From Bifidobacterium sp. (lineage in GTDB: Bacteria > Actinomycetota > Actinomycetes > Actinomycetales > Bifidobacteriaceae), in assembly GCA_022640915.1 (NCBI GenBank), contig JALCCT010000006.1, positions 55,589-119,588 on the forward strand: a stretch of DNA of 64,000 bases, written 5' to 3'. Below, piece by piece: positions 24,382 to 33,602 of this stretch. The notes beneath the pieces were generated by a model. That model did no database searches. It was not told the origin of the DNA and saw nothing but the letters and a program-made list of their open reading frames with translations. The first letter of the stretch is position 1. Each line of letters starts with the position of its first letter. A program made the translations under genes and the position numbers.

Positions 24382-25821
24382 TTATATCGCGTTGCGCACC
24401 ACGATCTCACGCAATCGCAGCGCCGAATCCTTCCAGATGCGCTTCTGGGTGTCATAGTCGACGCGAATGATGCCGAAGCGCTTGGAGTAACCCAGCGCCC
24501 ACTCGAAGTTGTCGAGCAGCGACCACGCGAAGTATCCTTTCACGGCGGCGCCTGCCGCTATCGCATCGGCCACGGCACGCACATGAGCCTCCAAGTACGC
24601 CACACGCCTAGGATCATGCACGATTATGCCGTTAGGAGCTGCCGGGTCGGCGCTTACTTCGTCGTTCCACGCCGATCCGTTCTCCGAAACGAACAGATCG
24701 AGACCGGGGAAGCGAGCACTCAGTTCAGTGAGTAGGGTCGTAAGCCCTTGTGGTTCCTGATTCCAACCCATAGCCGTCAGCTCGCCGGCCGGAGGCAGGC
24801 CTTCGACGATATCTTGTGCAGGCATGGGATTGCGCTCGGCTGGTGAGACCGGGCGCGCAACCGAGGCGGCCACACCGGCAACCGCGCTGGCAGCTGCGGC
24901 CGTCGCGTCCCGATAGCGTACATGAGTGGTTGAGTAGTAGTTCACGCCAAGCGACTGCACCGGCTGGTGGATGAACTCCTCGTCTCCGTCATGGACGAAG
25001 GACCAGTCGGTGTAGGGCTTGGTCACCTCGAAGATCTCGGGGTTGTAATGGCCCTCGAACATGGGGCTTAGGAAAACCTCGTTAGCGATCAGATCGGCGC
25101 GATGCTTGGCTGCCAGATCCGCCTCGCTCTCGGTCTGCGCGATATTGGCCGCCAGATTGAGCACAGTGGAAATATTCGCCGTCTCTCCTAGACGAGCGCG
25201 GATCGCCTGCACGCCCAGCCCATGCGCAAGGTTCAAATGATGCACGGCCGCGAGCGCCTTGCCATAATCACGCACGCCCGGCGCGTGCACGCCGCTGCCG
25301 TAGCCCAGATAGGCGGAGCACCACGGTTCGTTAAGTGTCGTCCAGATGCCAACCCGATCGCCCAATCCGCGGGCCAGTGCATCCGCGTAATCACCGAAGC
25401 GCAGCGCCGTGTCTCGATTCGTCCAGCCACCACGATCCTCGAGATATTGCGGCAGATCCCAATGATACAGCGTCACCACGGGCAGAATGCCCGACTCACG
25501 CAGCAAGTCCAGTTCACGCCGGTAATGGTCAATGCCTAGCTGATTGACAGCACCGTCGACGCTCGGCACAATACGCGGCCAGGCGATGGAGAGCCGGTAG
25601 GCCTTGACGCCCAGATCGCGCATCAGCGCGATGTCTTCGGGGTAGCGGTGGTACTGGTCGCAGGCGACTTCGCCGGACGAGCCGTCGGCCACTGTGCCGG
25701 GCTGCGCACAGAAGATATCCCAGATGCTGGGGGTTCGGCCGTCCTCTCGAATTGCGCCTTCGACTTGGTACGAAGCCGTGGCGGTGCCCCAGATAAAACC
25801 TTCCGGGAACGTAGTAGTCAT
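24382..25821 (-). CDS. Beta-glucosidase (GH1), CldC-like
   Basis: 479 aa cytoplasmic glycosidase. Family GH1 motifs: N-terminal FPEGFIWGTATASYQVEGA, acid/base Glu in TLNEPWCSAYLGY, nucleophile Glu in LFVSENGSAWND, and the C-terminal substrate-site region GYFAWSLLDNFEWALGYSKRFG. It would cleave imported cellobiose, cellodextrins or other beta-glucosides to glucose. ATGs at 25839 and 25821 are both possible; neither has a strong ribosome site, and I took 25821 because it fits the family N terminus. It is the last gene of a unit with two permeases and a binding protein, matching the cldEFGC order known in Bifidobacterium breve. A 166-base gap with an ACGT-centred site (near 25842-25852) precedes it. 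Confidence 0.92.
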   Translation of the reverse strand: MTTTFPEGFIWGTATASYQVEGAIREDGRTPSIWDIFCAQPGTVADGSSGEVACDQYHRYPEDIALMRDLGVKAYRLSIAWPRIVPSVDGAVNQLGIDHYRRELDLLRESGILPVVTLYHWDLPQYLEDRGGWTNRDTALRFGDYADALARGLGDRVGIWTTLNEPWCSAYLGYGSGVHAPGVRDYGKALAAVHHLNLAHGLGVQAIRARLGETANISTVLNLAANIAQTESEADLAAKHRADLIANEVFLSPMFEGHYNPEIFEVTKPYTDWSFVHDGDEEFIHQPVQSLGVNYYSTTHVRYRDATAAAASAVAGVAASVARPVSPAERNPMPAQDIVEGLPPAGELTAMGWNQEPQGLTTLLTELSARFPGLDLFVSENGSAWNDEVSADPAAPNGIIVHDPRRVAYLEAHVRAVADAIAAGAAVKGYFAWSLLDNFEWALGYSKRFGIIRVDYDTQKRIWKDSALRLREIVVRNAI

Positions 25822-25987
25822 GGTGGTATTCGCTTTCATTCGATAACGTTCATTTGCGTAAAGCTCACTAGATATAACAACACTGCACAAATTTCGTTGG
25901 GCAAAGCTCACAGCGCAAAGGCGATTATGCAATGTCCGTTGCATGGTTGCACCTGTTGCCATGCACGATGCCTTGAGCGTCGTCTTC

Positions 25988-26974
25988 TCAGCCCTTGACG
26001 GCCCCGGCCATAATGCCAGAGACAAGCTGGCGACCTGCGAAGAAGAACAGCACGATGAGCGGGAAGGTAGTCAGGATAACGCCGGACATCACCATCGTGT
26101 AATCAGTGAAGTAGGCGCCCTTGAGCGCTGCGGCTGCCACAGTGAGCATGCTGTTCTTGTTCGAGCCGAGCACAAGCATGGGCCAGAAATAATTCGTCCA
26201 CTGGCCGATGAAGGTGAACAGGAACAGCATCGAGGCCGCAGGCCGGGCCGCCGGCATAGCAACCGACCAGAAAGTGCGGATCATCGAGCAGCCGTCGACG
26301 CGCGCCGCCTCGATCAGCTCGTAGGGCAGCGCGTCGCTGATATACTGCGTCATCCAGAACACGCCGAAGGCACTCACCAAGCCGGGGATAATAACGGCCC
26401 ACAGGCTGCCGTACAGGCCAGCCTTGTTCGCCATGATGTACAGCGGCACAACGCTCAGCTGCTGTGGGATGGTCATCGTCGCCACCACGAAGGTGAGCAG
26501 GAAGTTGCGCCCGCGGAAATGCAGTTTGGCGAAGGAGTAGCCGGCCAGTGTGCTGAACAACACAGTGGAGATGGAGACCAGCGTGGCGACGAAGAAGGTG
26601 CCGCTGAGCGCCTGCCAGAAGTCGATTGCATCGAAAGCACGGCCGATGTTGGCCAGCAATGCACTGCCCGGGATCAGCGCCCGCACGCCGTACTGATTGC
26701 TGGGGCTGTTCTGCGAGGCGATGGAGACCGCGTAATACAACGGGAAGACGAAAACCAGGATGGCCACTACCAGAATCAGATAGCTTGGCCATCCCGGTTG
26801 GCGGCCCCCAGAGGTCAGACCCAGCTTCTTGGCCCGGCCTCTTGCCGCAGCTCTGGCCACGCCCTTGCCGTATGCCTGCTCGAGCGCGGGAACGCCGTAA
26901 TCGGTGCCGTTATTGCCATTACCAGCATTAGCATTGCGAGCATTGCCGGTTGATGCTGTGCTTGACTTGCTCAT
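25988..26974 (-). CDS. Carbohydrate ABC transporter permease (MalG-like, CldG-like)
   Basis: 328 aa. A basic, Asn/Gly-rich cytoplasmic N terminus of about 60 residues is followed by six membrane segments, starting YLILVVAILVFVFPLYYAVSIA. The EAA loop is IEAARVDGCSMIRTFWSVAMP. It begins 8 bases after the stop of the partner permease, so the two are co-translated. Expected to carry beta-glucosides such as cellodextrins or gentiobiose, inferred from the neighbouring GH1 enzyme. No ATPase gene accompanies it. Confidence 0.92.
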   Translation of the reverse strand: MSKSSTASTGNARNANAGNGNNGTDYGVPALEQAYGKGVARAAARGRAKKLGLTSGGRQPGWPSYLILVVAILVFVFPLYYAVSIASQNSPSNQYGVRALIPGSALLANIGRAFDAIDFWQALSGTFFVATLVSISTVLFSTLAGYSFAKLHFRGRNFLLTFVVATMTIPQQLSVVPLYIMANKAGLYGSLWAVIIPGLVSAFGVFWMTQYISDALPYELIEAARVDGCSMIRTFWSVAMPAARPAASMLFLFTFIGQWTNYFWPMLVLGSNKNSMLTVAAAALKGAYFTDYTMVMSGVILTTFPLIVLFFFAGRQLVSGIMAGAVKG

Positions 26975-26982
26975 CGTTACCC

Positions 26983-28167
26983 CTACGCTTCCTGCCGCAT
27001 TGCGACTGCATTTGCGGCTGCATCTGACGTGGCTGTGCTCAATGTTCCCGCGGCAGCCATGCGTGCGTTGTATCCGGAGCGGATAGCGCGCTGGCGCTCC
27101 GCTTCGTTGCGCTCCTCCATGCGGTGTATCGTCTGCTTGCTTCGCCGGGCTTGCCCGCCGGAGGCGAGTCGCTGCGTGATCAGGTAGTTAAGTACAGCGA
27201 TAAGCACAATGATGAGGAACAGCAACCATGCGACGGCTGCGGCACGACCCATATTCGGCTGGCCAGGCGTCACGCTGACGAATCCGAGCTTGTACAGGTA
27301 CAGGCTCACGGTCAGATATTGGTTGTTGACACCGCCGCCCGCACTGGCCGCGTTGTGGAAAAGCTGCGGCTCATCGAAGATCTGCAGGCCGCCGATCGTC
27401 GAGGTGATGATGACGAATATCAGGGTCGGGCGAAGCATCGGCAGCGTCACCGAACGGAAGGTGCGCCATTTGCCGGCACCATCCACGACCGCCGCCTCAA
27501 CCACATCGCGCGGCACGGCCTGCATGGCTGCGAGCAAGATGAGCGTGTTGTAGCCGGTCCAGCGAAAATTCACAATCGTGGCGATAGCGATATGCGACCA
27601 TATCGTGCTGCCGTGCCACATGATCGGATTCAGTCCGATCTGCTGGAGCAGCACGTTGATGGCGCCCATTTTGTCGGAAAAGATCTGCGAGAAGATGATG
27701 CCGGCTGCTGAAGGGGCCACGACGTACGGCAGCAATACGCCCATGCGCCAGAAGGTCTTGGCTTTCAGGTTCGCGTCTAGGATCCACGCCAGCAGCAACG
27801 CTAGCATGATCTGCGGCACGGAGCTCAAGAGGAAGATCGACACTGAGTTGCGCAGCGCAACATAGAAGGCCTGCTGATGCAGGACCCATGCGAAATTGCC
27901 GAACCATGAGGGCGTGGTGCTTCCGCAGGTGGCGCCGCACACCGCAAGCCCGCCGTTGCCGGTGAGTGTGTTCCAGCTGCGCGTGGCCACGACCATCGTG
28001 TACAGCAACGGGAAGAGCCCGACGATGGCGAACAGGATGAAGAACGGCGCCACATAGATATACGGCGACGCTTTCCACTCGAATCGCCCGAGCCGCGTGC
28101 GCCACTTGCCCGGCTGACGGCTCTGTTGGTCGCCGCTCACGCCGGCGGCTTGATGTAAGTGTGACAT
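26983..28167 (-). CDS. Carbohydrate ABC transporter permease (MalF-like, CldF-like)
   Basis: 394 aa. Start MSHLHQAAGV has AAGGAGA 5 bases upstream; the 59 extra ORF-track codons are leader. The membrane part begins at YIYVAPFFILFAIVGLFPLLYT and has an enlarged first outside loop (GNGGLAVCGATCGSTTPSW) with two Cys. The EAA loop is VEAAVVDGAGKWRTFRSVTLP. A C-terminal cytoplasmic tail of about 60 residues (RLASGGQARRSKQTIHRMEERNEAERQ...) is longer than in most family members and highly charged. Second gene of the cld-like unit. Confidence 0.92.
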   Translation of the reverse strand: MSHLHQAAGVSGDQQSRQPGKWRTRLGRFEWKASPYIYVAPFFILFAIVGLFPLLYTMVVATRSWNTLTGNGGLAVCGATCGSTTPSWFGNFAWVLHQQAFYVALRNSVSIFLLSSVPQIMLALLLAWILDANLKAKTFWRMGVLLPYVVAPSAAGIIFSQIFSDKMGAINVLLQQIGLNPIMWHGSTIWSHIAIATIVNFRWTGYNTLILLAAMQAVPRDVVEAAVVDGAGKWRTFRSVTLPMLRPTLIFVIITSTIGGLQIFDEPQLFHNAASAGGGVNNQYLTVSLYLYKLGFVSVTPGQPNMGRAAAVAWLLFLIIVLIAVLNYLITQRLASGGQARRSKQTIHRMEERNEAERQRAIRSGYNARMAAAGTLSTATSDAAANAVAMRQEA

Positions 28168-28372
28168 AGTCTCTCCTTCTTGGCTCACCGTCTGCCTCGT
28201 CGCCGATTGTTGCCTGCTGATTGCTCTGGTTGCTAGCTGATTGTTAGCGGCAGCGGCCAGCCGCCAGCTACCAAATTGCCACAGTGCAGGCGTTCTGGGT
28301 GCTTGAAGCCTTAGCGACTTCTCAGGTGCACGGGACGCCTGCAACTTGGTGGATTGCAGGATTTGCAGATGG

Positions 28373-29680
28373 TTAGGACAGCGCCTTGACGTCGTTCACG
28401 TACTGCGTCCAGCTCTGCGCAGGCGTCTGCTCCTTGGTCACATCGACGCGACCGAGGGCATCACCCAACTTGGAGTCGATGTCGTAGTACTGTGCGCCGG
28501 TGAAAGGCACGACCGTCACAGCCTTGGCGCGGTCGGCAAAGATCTTGCCGGTTGGCGCGTTATTCAGGAAGGTGTCCGTCTTGTCAGCCACGGCCGGGTC
28601 GGCCATCGCCTTGGGGGAGCTGGGGTAGTTCGAGGCGGCCTTGAAGGTCGCGACCTGCTGCTCAGGGGCGGTCAGCCACGCCACCAGTTTGGCGGCCTCG
28701 TCTTGCACCTTGGAGGTCTTGGGCACAACGAGCCAGGAGCCGCCCTGGTTGGAGCCGCCGCCAGGCGTCACGTCGGCGATATCCCAGCCCTTGAAGTCGG
28801 AGCCGGAATTTCCTTTGATGTTGTTGACCAGCCAGGCCGGGCACATGATCGTAGCAAAGCCCTTGTCGGACTTGAAGCTGGCGTTCCAGTCGTCGGACCA
28901 TTGGTTGAGATGAGCCGATTCATCGCTGGTCGCGGTCAGTTGATCATACAGGCTTTTGATCTTGCTGTCCGTGGCGATGACGGTGCCGTCCTTCTTTACA
29001 TAAGCTTCTTCGATCTGGGTTTTCATCGCGCCCCAGATGCCGCCCATTGCGTCGTACCATGGCAGCCCGGTCTTCTCGGTGTACTGCTTGCCGACCTTGA
29101 AATAAGTGTCCCAGGTAGCGCTGTCCCCGCCGAGCAGCTTAGCTACTTCGTCGCGGTCAGTCGGCAGGCCAGCCTTGGCGAACAGATCCGAGCGGTAGCA
29201 CACAGCGGTGGGGCCGATGTCGTTGCCGGCGCCGATAACCTCACCATTGGCTGTGGTGGCACCCTGTGTCTTCCAATCGAGCCAGTCATTGTTCTTGATA
29301 TAGTCCTTCAAATCCATGAATTTGTCCGGCATCGCCGTGATCGAAGGCATCCACGCAATATCGGCCGCGTAGATATCGTAGGCGTTCGAGCCGGACGAGA
29401 TGGCGGTGTTGAAGGCGGAGCGGGCATCGTCTGAGCCGGAGGCGACAGTCTCTTCAATTTTGACGTTCGGATGCTCCTTCTCGTATGCGGTCCACAGATC
29501 GGCACCCGGACGCTCATTGCTGGGCTTACCGTAGCCGAAGTTGTTGAAAGTCTGAATTTTGATGACGGTTTTACCACCTGATTTAGCCCCATTTTGCGAG
29601 TTGCTGGATCCACAGGCGGCCATGCTGGCCAACGAGGCAATAGCAGTAACGGAGGCGAGTATTCGAGTGCTTCGCTTCAT
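28373..29680 (-). CDS. Sugar-binding lipoprotein of ABC transporter (CldE-like)
   Basis: 435 aa. Signal peptide with lipobox SMAAC, then a Ser/Asn/Gly linker and a family 1 solute-binding domain (VIKIQTFNNFGYG, WTAYEKEHPNVKIEETVASGS). GAGGAAAGGAA lies upstream of the chosen ATG (29680); the ORF-track start 17 codons earlier lacks a site. First gene of the unit with two permeases and the GH1 beta-glucosidase. A near-perfect 22-bp operator lies 74 bases upstream, and the LacI gene is just beyond, so sugar-induced derepression is likely. Confidence 0.92.
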   Translation of the reverse strand: MKRSTRILASVTAIASLASMAACGSSNSQNGAKSGGKTVIKIQTFNNFGYGKPSNERPGADLWTAYEKEHPNVKIEETVASGSDDARSAFNTAISSGSNAYDIYAADIAWMPSITAMPDKFMDLKDYIKNNDWLDWKTQGATTANGEVIGAGNDIGPTAVCYRSDLFAKAGLPTDRDEVAKLLGGDSATWDTYFKVGKQYTEKTGLPWYDAMGGIWGAMKTQIEEAYVKKDGTVIATDSKIKSLYDQLTATSDESAHLNQWSDDWNASFKSDKGFATIMCPAWLVNNIKGNSGSDFKGWDIADVTPGGGSNQGGSWLVVPKTSKVQDEAAKLVAWLTAPEQQVATFKAASNYPSSPKAMADPAVADKTDTFLNNAPTGKIFADRAKAVTVVPFTGAQYYDIDSKLGDALGRVDVTKEQTPAQSWTQYVNDVKALS

Positions 29681-29753
29681 GGTGTTCCTTTCCTCATCGC
29701 ACATCAACGTGCGATTTCTCCACCGGTGCATGCTACTTTACATACCACCGATG

Positions 29754-29775
29754 TTTTTGGAACCGTTTCCAAAAA
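29754..29775. promoter_or_regulatory. LacI-family operator upstream of the CldE-like gene
   Basis: TTTTTGGAACCGTTTCCAAAAA is palindromic at 10 of 11 paired positions with the central CG typical of LacI-family operators. A -10-like TAAAAT lies just upstream on the minus strand, so a repressor here would block transcription of the uptake unit. The adjacent LacI gene is the natural candidate regulator. Confidence 0.75.
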
Positions 29776-29973
29776 CACAGATATTTTATCACATCCTCTG
29801 ATGATCTTCTATCGCATTGCCCTTAGTTGTGCGCTTCTGTATGCAACTGTGTGACTCTGTGCGTTCGCTCCGATAACACTCTCGGCCTGTGATCATTTTG
29901 CGGTACCTTCTGTAAGCTTGTGAACAATTTTGTAGAAGCGAACAGCGACACCCACCGAAGCGGTCATGACAAC

Positions 29974-30984
29974 TCACGCGCTTTCCCTCATCACCAATTT
30001 GACCGGAAAGATTTGGGCCGTGGTCTTCCACTCGCCCGCCTTGAGCCGATGAATCAGCATATCGGTGGCCGCCTGCGCCAACTCGGTGAGCGGCTGCGCT
30101 ATCGTAGTCAAGCGAGGCGAGGTGGCGCTGGCAACATGAAAATCATCAAATCCAACAACCGCTACGTCCCTCGGCACCCGCTTGCCGCGTTGATGCAACG
30201 CATGCAAGGCTCCAGCCGCAATCTGGTCGGATTGCGCGAACACGCCGTCAACCTCCGGGTGCGTATCAAGGATCGTATTCATAGCCTCGATACCGTGCTC
30301 AAAATCATAGGGACCGGAAAGAATATCAACGGGAGTAAGGCTCGCCTCGCCTAGCGCCATTACACAGCCCTCGGTACGCAGATTCTTGCCTGCCGGAGAC
30401 TGCATATCGACCGGCCCTTCGATAAGAACGACATGCCTCCTGCCATGGTTCGTCAGCAGCTGTCCGGCGAGATAACCGCCTTGAATCTGGTCAGGGTCGA
30501 CATACGGGTAATTCATGCCGACGGGCGGCTTGCCGACGAATACCGTGGGTTTGCCCGATGCCTTGATAATTGTCGCGAAACGCTTGGAATAGTGGAAACT
30601 GACGACCACCATGCCATCGGCGCCCGAGTTGCGCAATAAGCGCATGAAGCCGTCGGCGTCCGTCGGCGCGATCAGCACTAGGAACGGTAGCAGATTCGCC
30701 TTGGAGAATGAGCCCATGAGCCGGCTGACGATATCAGAGATGAAGGCGTCGCGGAAGGCGAAGTCCGGGGATTCGGTAATAACAATCGCCACAATGTTCG
30801 ATCTGCCGGAAGTCAGCTGTTTCGCGGCCATATTCGGCACAAAATGCAGATCTTGGGCCGCCTGACGCACCTTGCTGCGTGTCGTCGGCGACGCGGAACC
30901 CTCGCCCAGCGCGCGCGAGGCGGTCGACACAGCTACGCCTGCCCTGCGCGCTACATCGCGTATCGTGACCGTCTGCTGTGCCAT
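29974..30984 (-). CDS. LacI-family transcriptional regulator (CldR-like)
   Basis: 336 aa. The N-terminal helix-turn-helix VTIRDVARRAGVAVSTASRAL and hinge helix region FVPNMAAKQLTSGRSN are typical. The rest is a periplasmic-binding-like sensor (FAQSDQIAAGALHALHQRGKRVPRDVAVVGFDDF). GGAGG lies 6 bases before the ATG at 30984; the longer ORF-track start reads through the control region. Upstream, ATGTAAACGGTTCCAT shares a core with the operator at 29754, so it probably controls itself and the adjacent beta-glucoside unit. The inducer is unknown. Confidence 0.92.
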   Translation of the reverse strand: MAQQTVTIRDVARRAGVAVSTASRALGEGSASPTTRSKVRQAAQDLHFVPNMAAKQLTSGRSNIVAIVITESPDFAFRDAFISDIVSRLMGSFSKANLLPFLVLIAPTDADGFMRLLRNSGADGMVVVSFHYSKRFATIIKASGKPTVFVGKPPVGMNYPYVDPDQIQGGYLAGQLLTNHGRRHVVLIEGPVDMQSPAGKNLRTEGCVMALGEASLTPVDILSGPYDFEHGIEAMNTILDTHPEVDGVFAQSDQIAAGALHALHQRGKRVPRDVAVVGFDDFHVASATSPRLTTIAQPLTELAQAATDMLIHRLKAGEWKTTAQIFPVKLVMRESA

Positions 30985-31009
30985 AGCTGCCTCCACACTG
31001 GCGATCCGT

Positions 31010-31025
31010 ATGTAAACGGTTCCAT
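31010..31025. promoter_or_regulatory. LacI-type operator at its own gene
   Basis: ATGTAAACGGTTCCAT, 26 bases upstream of the regulator start, shares GTAAACGGTT with 10282-10295 and AAACGGTTCC with the reverse strand of 29754-29775. Likely autoregulation. Confidence 0.6.
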
Positions 31026-31104
31026 CAATTCGACTGCAATTGTAGCGCCATCGTGTAGCTGCTGGCACAACAGACGCTGAGGGAGTTCGGCGTAGCAGCT
31101 CGGT

Positions 31105-32106
31105 CTACTCGTGCCTAGGAAGTACGACCGGGTTCCTGCGCGACTCCTCGATACTGAAGGGGGCAAGCCGCGCGGTGTTGGCACGTACGGCGTCGCATGA
31201 AGCGGCAAAGCCGGCCCTCTCCTTGTCATTCAGATCCAGTTCGACGATATCTTCGACCCCGTTCGCGCCGATGATGCACGGAACCGAAATGAACAAGCCA
31301 TTCTGGCCATACTGACCCTCAAGCTGCACCGACCCGGGCATCACCGCATGCTCGTCATGCAGGATCGCGCGAGTGATGCGGGTCGCCGCGTTGGCGATCG
31401 CATACTCTGTGCACTGCTTGCCGCGGTAGGCTACATACCCGCCGTCACGCGCCTTAGCCTGCACATCCTCGGGCTTGAGATCGCTGAATCCTGGCTTGCT
31501 GATGACGTTCTTCATCGGTACCCCGGCGAAGCTGATGGCCGACCATGCGGCGATCTGCGTATTGCCGTGTTCGCCGATCATGTAAGCCTGAATCGATTCA
31601 GGCGCGAGCTTCGTGGCCAGTGAGATCACCTCGCGCAGCCGTGCGGAGTCAAGACAGGTGCCAGTGCCGATGATATGGCTTGCGGGCAGACCCGACAACC
31701 GGTGCAATTCGGCGGACACCACATCACAGGGATTGGCCACATTCACCCAGAATCCTTCGAACCCGGCCGCGGCGAGCCGGCCGGCGAAAGTACGAACCGA
31801 ATCAATAGTAGCGAACAGCTCGCCATCGCGACTCACTGCGGCGAGCTTGACATGGCCAGCCGCGTTGATGATGACATCGCAGCCTGCCAGCTGTTCATAA
31901 TCGGCATGGCAATTCCTTACCACGACCCGATGCGGCGCGAAGACGACGGAATCGTTGAGGTCCTGCACCTCAGCGGCAAGCTTGCCTTCATCGATGTCGC
32001 ACAGCAGCAGCTCATCCGCAATACCTTGCAGAATCAGGCTGTTCGCCGTGTGCGGACCGACGTGGCCGATACCGATAATGCCGATGGATACTGGACGATA
32101 GCCCAT
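31105..32106 (-). CDS. L-2-hydroxyacid dehydrogenase of the LDH/MDH superfamily
   Basis: 333 aa cytoplasmic NAD-dependent oxidoreductase. NAD-binding loop GIIGIGHVGPHTAN; catalytic His in MIGEHGNTQIAAWS; substrate Arg in GTGTCLDSARLR. The active-site loop reads AAGHVKLAAVSRDGELFATI instead of the QKPGETR type of lactate dehydrogenase, closer to L-2-hydroxyisocaproate dehydrogenases. So a branched or broader 2-oxoacid substrate is likely, though bifidobacterial copies are often annotated lactate or malate dehydrogenase. AGGAGGGG lies 5 bases before the ATG. It is downstream of its own 359-base control region. Confidence 0.85.
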   Translation of the reverse strand: MGYRPVSIGIIGIGHVGPHTANSLILQGIADELLLCDIDEGKLAAEVQDLNDSVVFAPHRVVVRNCHADYEQLAGCDVIINAAGHVKLAAVSRDGELFATIDSVRTFAGRLAAAGFEGFWVNVANPCDVVSAELHRLSGLPASHIIGTGTCLDSARLREVISLATKLAPESIQAYMIGEHGNTQIAAWSAISFAGVPMKNVISKPGFSDLKPEDVQAKARDGGYVAYRGKQCTEYAIANAATRITRAILHDEHAVMPGSVQLEGQYGQNGLFISVPCIIGANGVEDIVELDLNDKERAGFAASCDAVRANTARLAPFSIEESRRNPVVLPRHE

Positions 32107-32465
32107 ATGAATCCCCTCCTTGTACGGCGCGCGCCTGGCCGCCGACTGTGCCCGACATTATTGGCCTGGCATGCATCGCCGGACCGGGTGCGCGCCAGCC
32201 TGCGATACGCCGCCGAATCGCCACGCATCGCACAATGCTTTGTAACCGCGATATTACCCCTTGGGGCTCGCCAACGTTGACAGTCACACGGAAACGTGAC
32301 AGACATATACATATGCCGCTGCGAACTAACCTGCATCCGACATGGGTGATAACCATGGGTGATAACTCATACGATTCCAAGGCTACCTGCATGGTTTCGA
32401 AGCTACTAGGGCGCTAGCGGGTTCTTTGCGGCCATACCATGCGGACCGAATCAGTGCACGCCGCG
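32107..32465. other. Control region upstream of the hydroxyacid dehydrogenase gene
   Basis: 359 bases without a convincing gene. A 13-bp perfect tandem repeat CATGGGTGATAAC lies at 32341-32353 and 32354-32366. An inverted GTCAC...GTGAC pair (GTCACACGGAAACGTGAC) sits near 32282-32299. No confident promoter was assigned. Confidence 0.4.
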
Positions 32466-33602
32466 TCATCTCAAGGATTGTGTCTGTTCGTGCAGCTTTG
32501 GTCTGCCGGGAATAAAGTCGTAGGGCAGTTGGCGCGCGACGATCCAAATGAGCAGCATCGCCAAAGCCACCGCAAAGGATACCCGGGTCGATCCCGCGTC
32601 GAACGCAGATTTGATGGAACGCGTGCCAAGGACATCGTCGTTGCGACCGGGTTGCAACAACGCGTAGAGCAGGATGCTCCTCAGGGCGTAGAACGCAGCC
32701 CTGACCTTGCCGTGTCGCCACTTGGTTTCAACGGTCATATGCGTGAACATGCCGCCCAAGGTCTGTCCATAATGGGTGACCGGAATCCACAGCTCGAACA
32801 CGAGGAATGCGAGGACGGCGACGACGCGGGCGAGAACGGTAAACACCGCGATGCCAAAGGTCAGCCCCCCGAGCCTGTAATCACCGTCGGGCAATGGCGT
32901 GGCGGCATGGTGCAAAAGGAATATCCCCGCTGCAGCAAGGCAGAAGTAGACAACTGAGACGAGGCACATATCAATGACCAAAGTCACTGCACGGTGCAGC
33001 AGCTTGGGCGCAACGTTGATCTCATCCCTGTCGATCTGCTCAGGAGGCGAGATGCGATCAAGCAGCCATGCCAAAGCCCATCCAAGGATCGCGCCAAGTG
33101 TATTCGTCATGAGGTCGTCCACATCAAAATGCCGGTAGGCGCACGGGTACAGGCCCCAGAACCCCGTCAGCTGCGAGCATTCGATGGTTAGCGACACCAG
33201 GAATCCGGCTGGAATCACCACCCAGCCCTCCCAGCGCAACCAGCGGGCCATCACAAAGCCAAGCGGCACAAACAATACGACATTCAGCACAAGTTGAAGC
33301 AGCCCGTCCAATCCACCAGTGCGTATATCCCTAACGAAACGCATTACGCTGAGTTGGGGGGCGAACTGGTTCGTTTCGCAATACACCTGCGGGTTGTCCG
33401 GCATCGGATACAAGGTGAAGGCCACCAGCCCGAGCAGATAGAGCACGGCGAGATAGGCGGCCACCACTGCACTAAATCGCAACTGATGATGGCGGTGGTA
33501 CATACCGGCAAGAATCGGCAAAGTCAGCACCGCCGAAACGAAAGGCCACGCGATCATCGTAACAATGAACGAAGCGCTAAAATGTCCCAGATAGGCAAGC
33601 AT
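32466..33602 (-). CDS. VanZ-like and RDD-domain membrane protein
   Basis: 378 aa with many membrane segments. Residues 1 to about 205 form a VanZ-like domain with the characteristic ECSQLTGFWGLYPCAYRHFDVDDLMTNTLGAILGW. From about 215 on, RAVTLVIDMCLVSVVYFCLA, GQTLGGMFTHMTVETKWR and the last helix resemble an RDD domain. The start codon has only a weak ribosome site (AAGAAA). VanZ homologues are linked to teicoplanin tolerance and cell-surface functions, but this fusion has no established role. It is adjacent to DUF3566 and gyrA on the same strand. Confidence 0.8.
   Translation of the reverse strand: MLAYLGHFSASFIVTMIAWPFVSAVLTLPILAGMYHRHHQLRFSAVVAAYLAVLYLLGLVAFTLYPMPDNPQVYCETNQFAPQLSVMRFVRDIRTGGLDGLLQLVLNVVLFVPLGFVMARWLRWEGWVVIPAGFLVSLTIECSQLTGFWGLYPCAYRHFDVDDLMTNTLGAILGWALAWLLDRISPPEQIDRDEINVAPKLLHRAVTLVIDMCLVSVVYFCLAAAGIFLLHHAATPLPDGDYRLGGLTFGIAVFTVLARVVAVLAFLVFELWIPVTHYGQTLGGMFTHMTVETKWRHGKVRAAFYALRSILLYALLQPGRNDDVLGTRSIKSAFDAGSTRVSFAVALAMLLIWIVARQLPYDFIPGRPKLHEQTQSLR

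Noticed and set aside
25943-26953. 336-codon plus-strand ORF
   Set aside because: Antisense to the CldG-like permease.
28346-29434. 362-codon plus-strand ORF
   Set aside because: Antisense to the CldE-like binding protein, which has lipobox, ribosome site and operon context.
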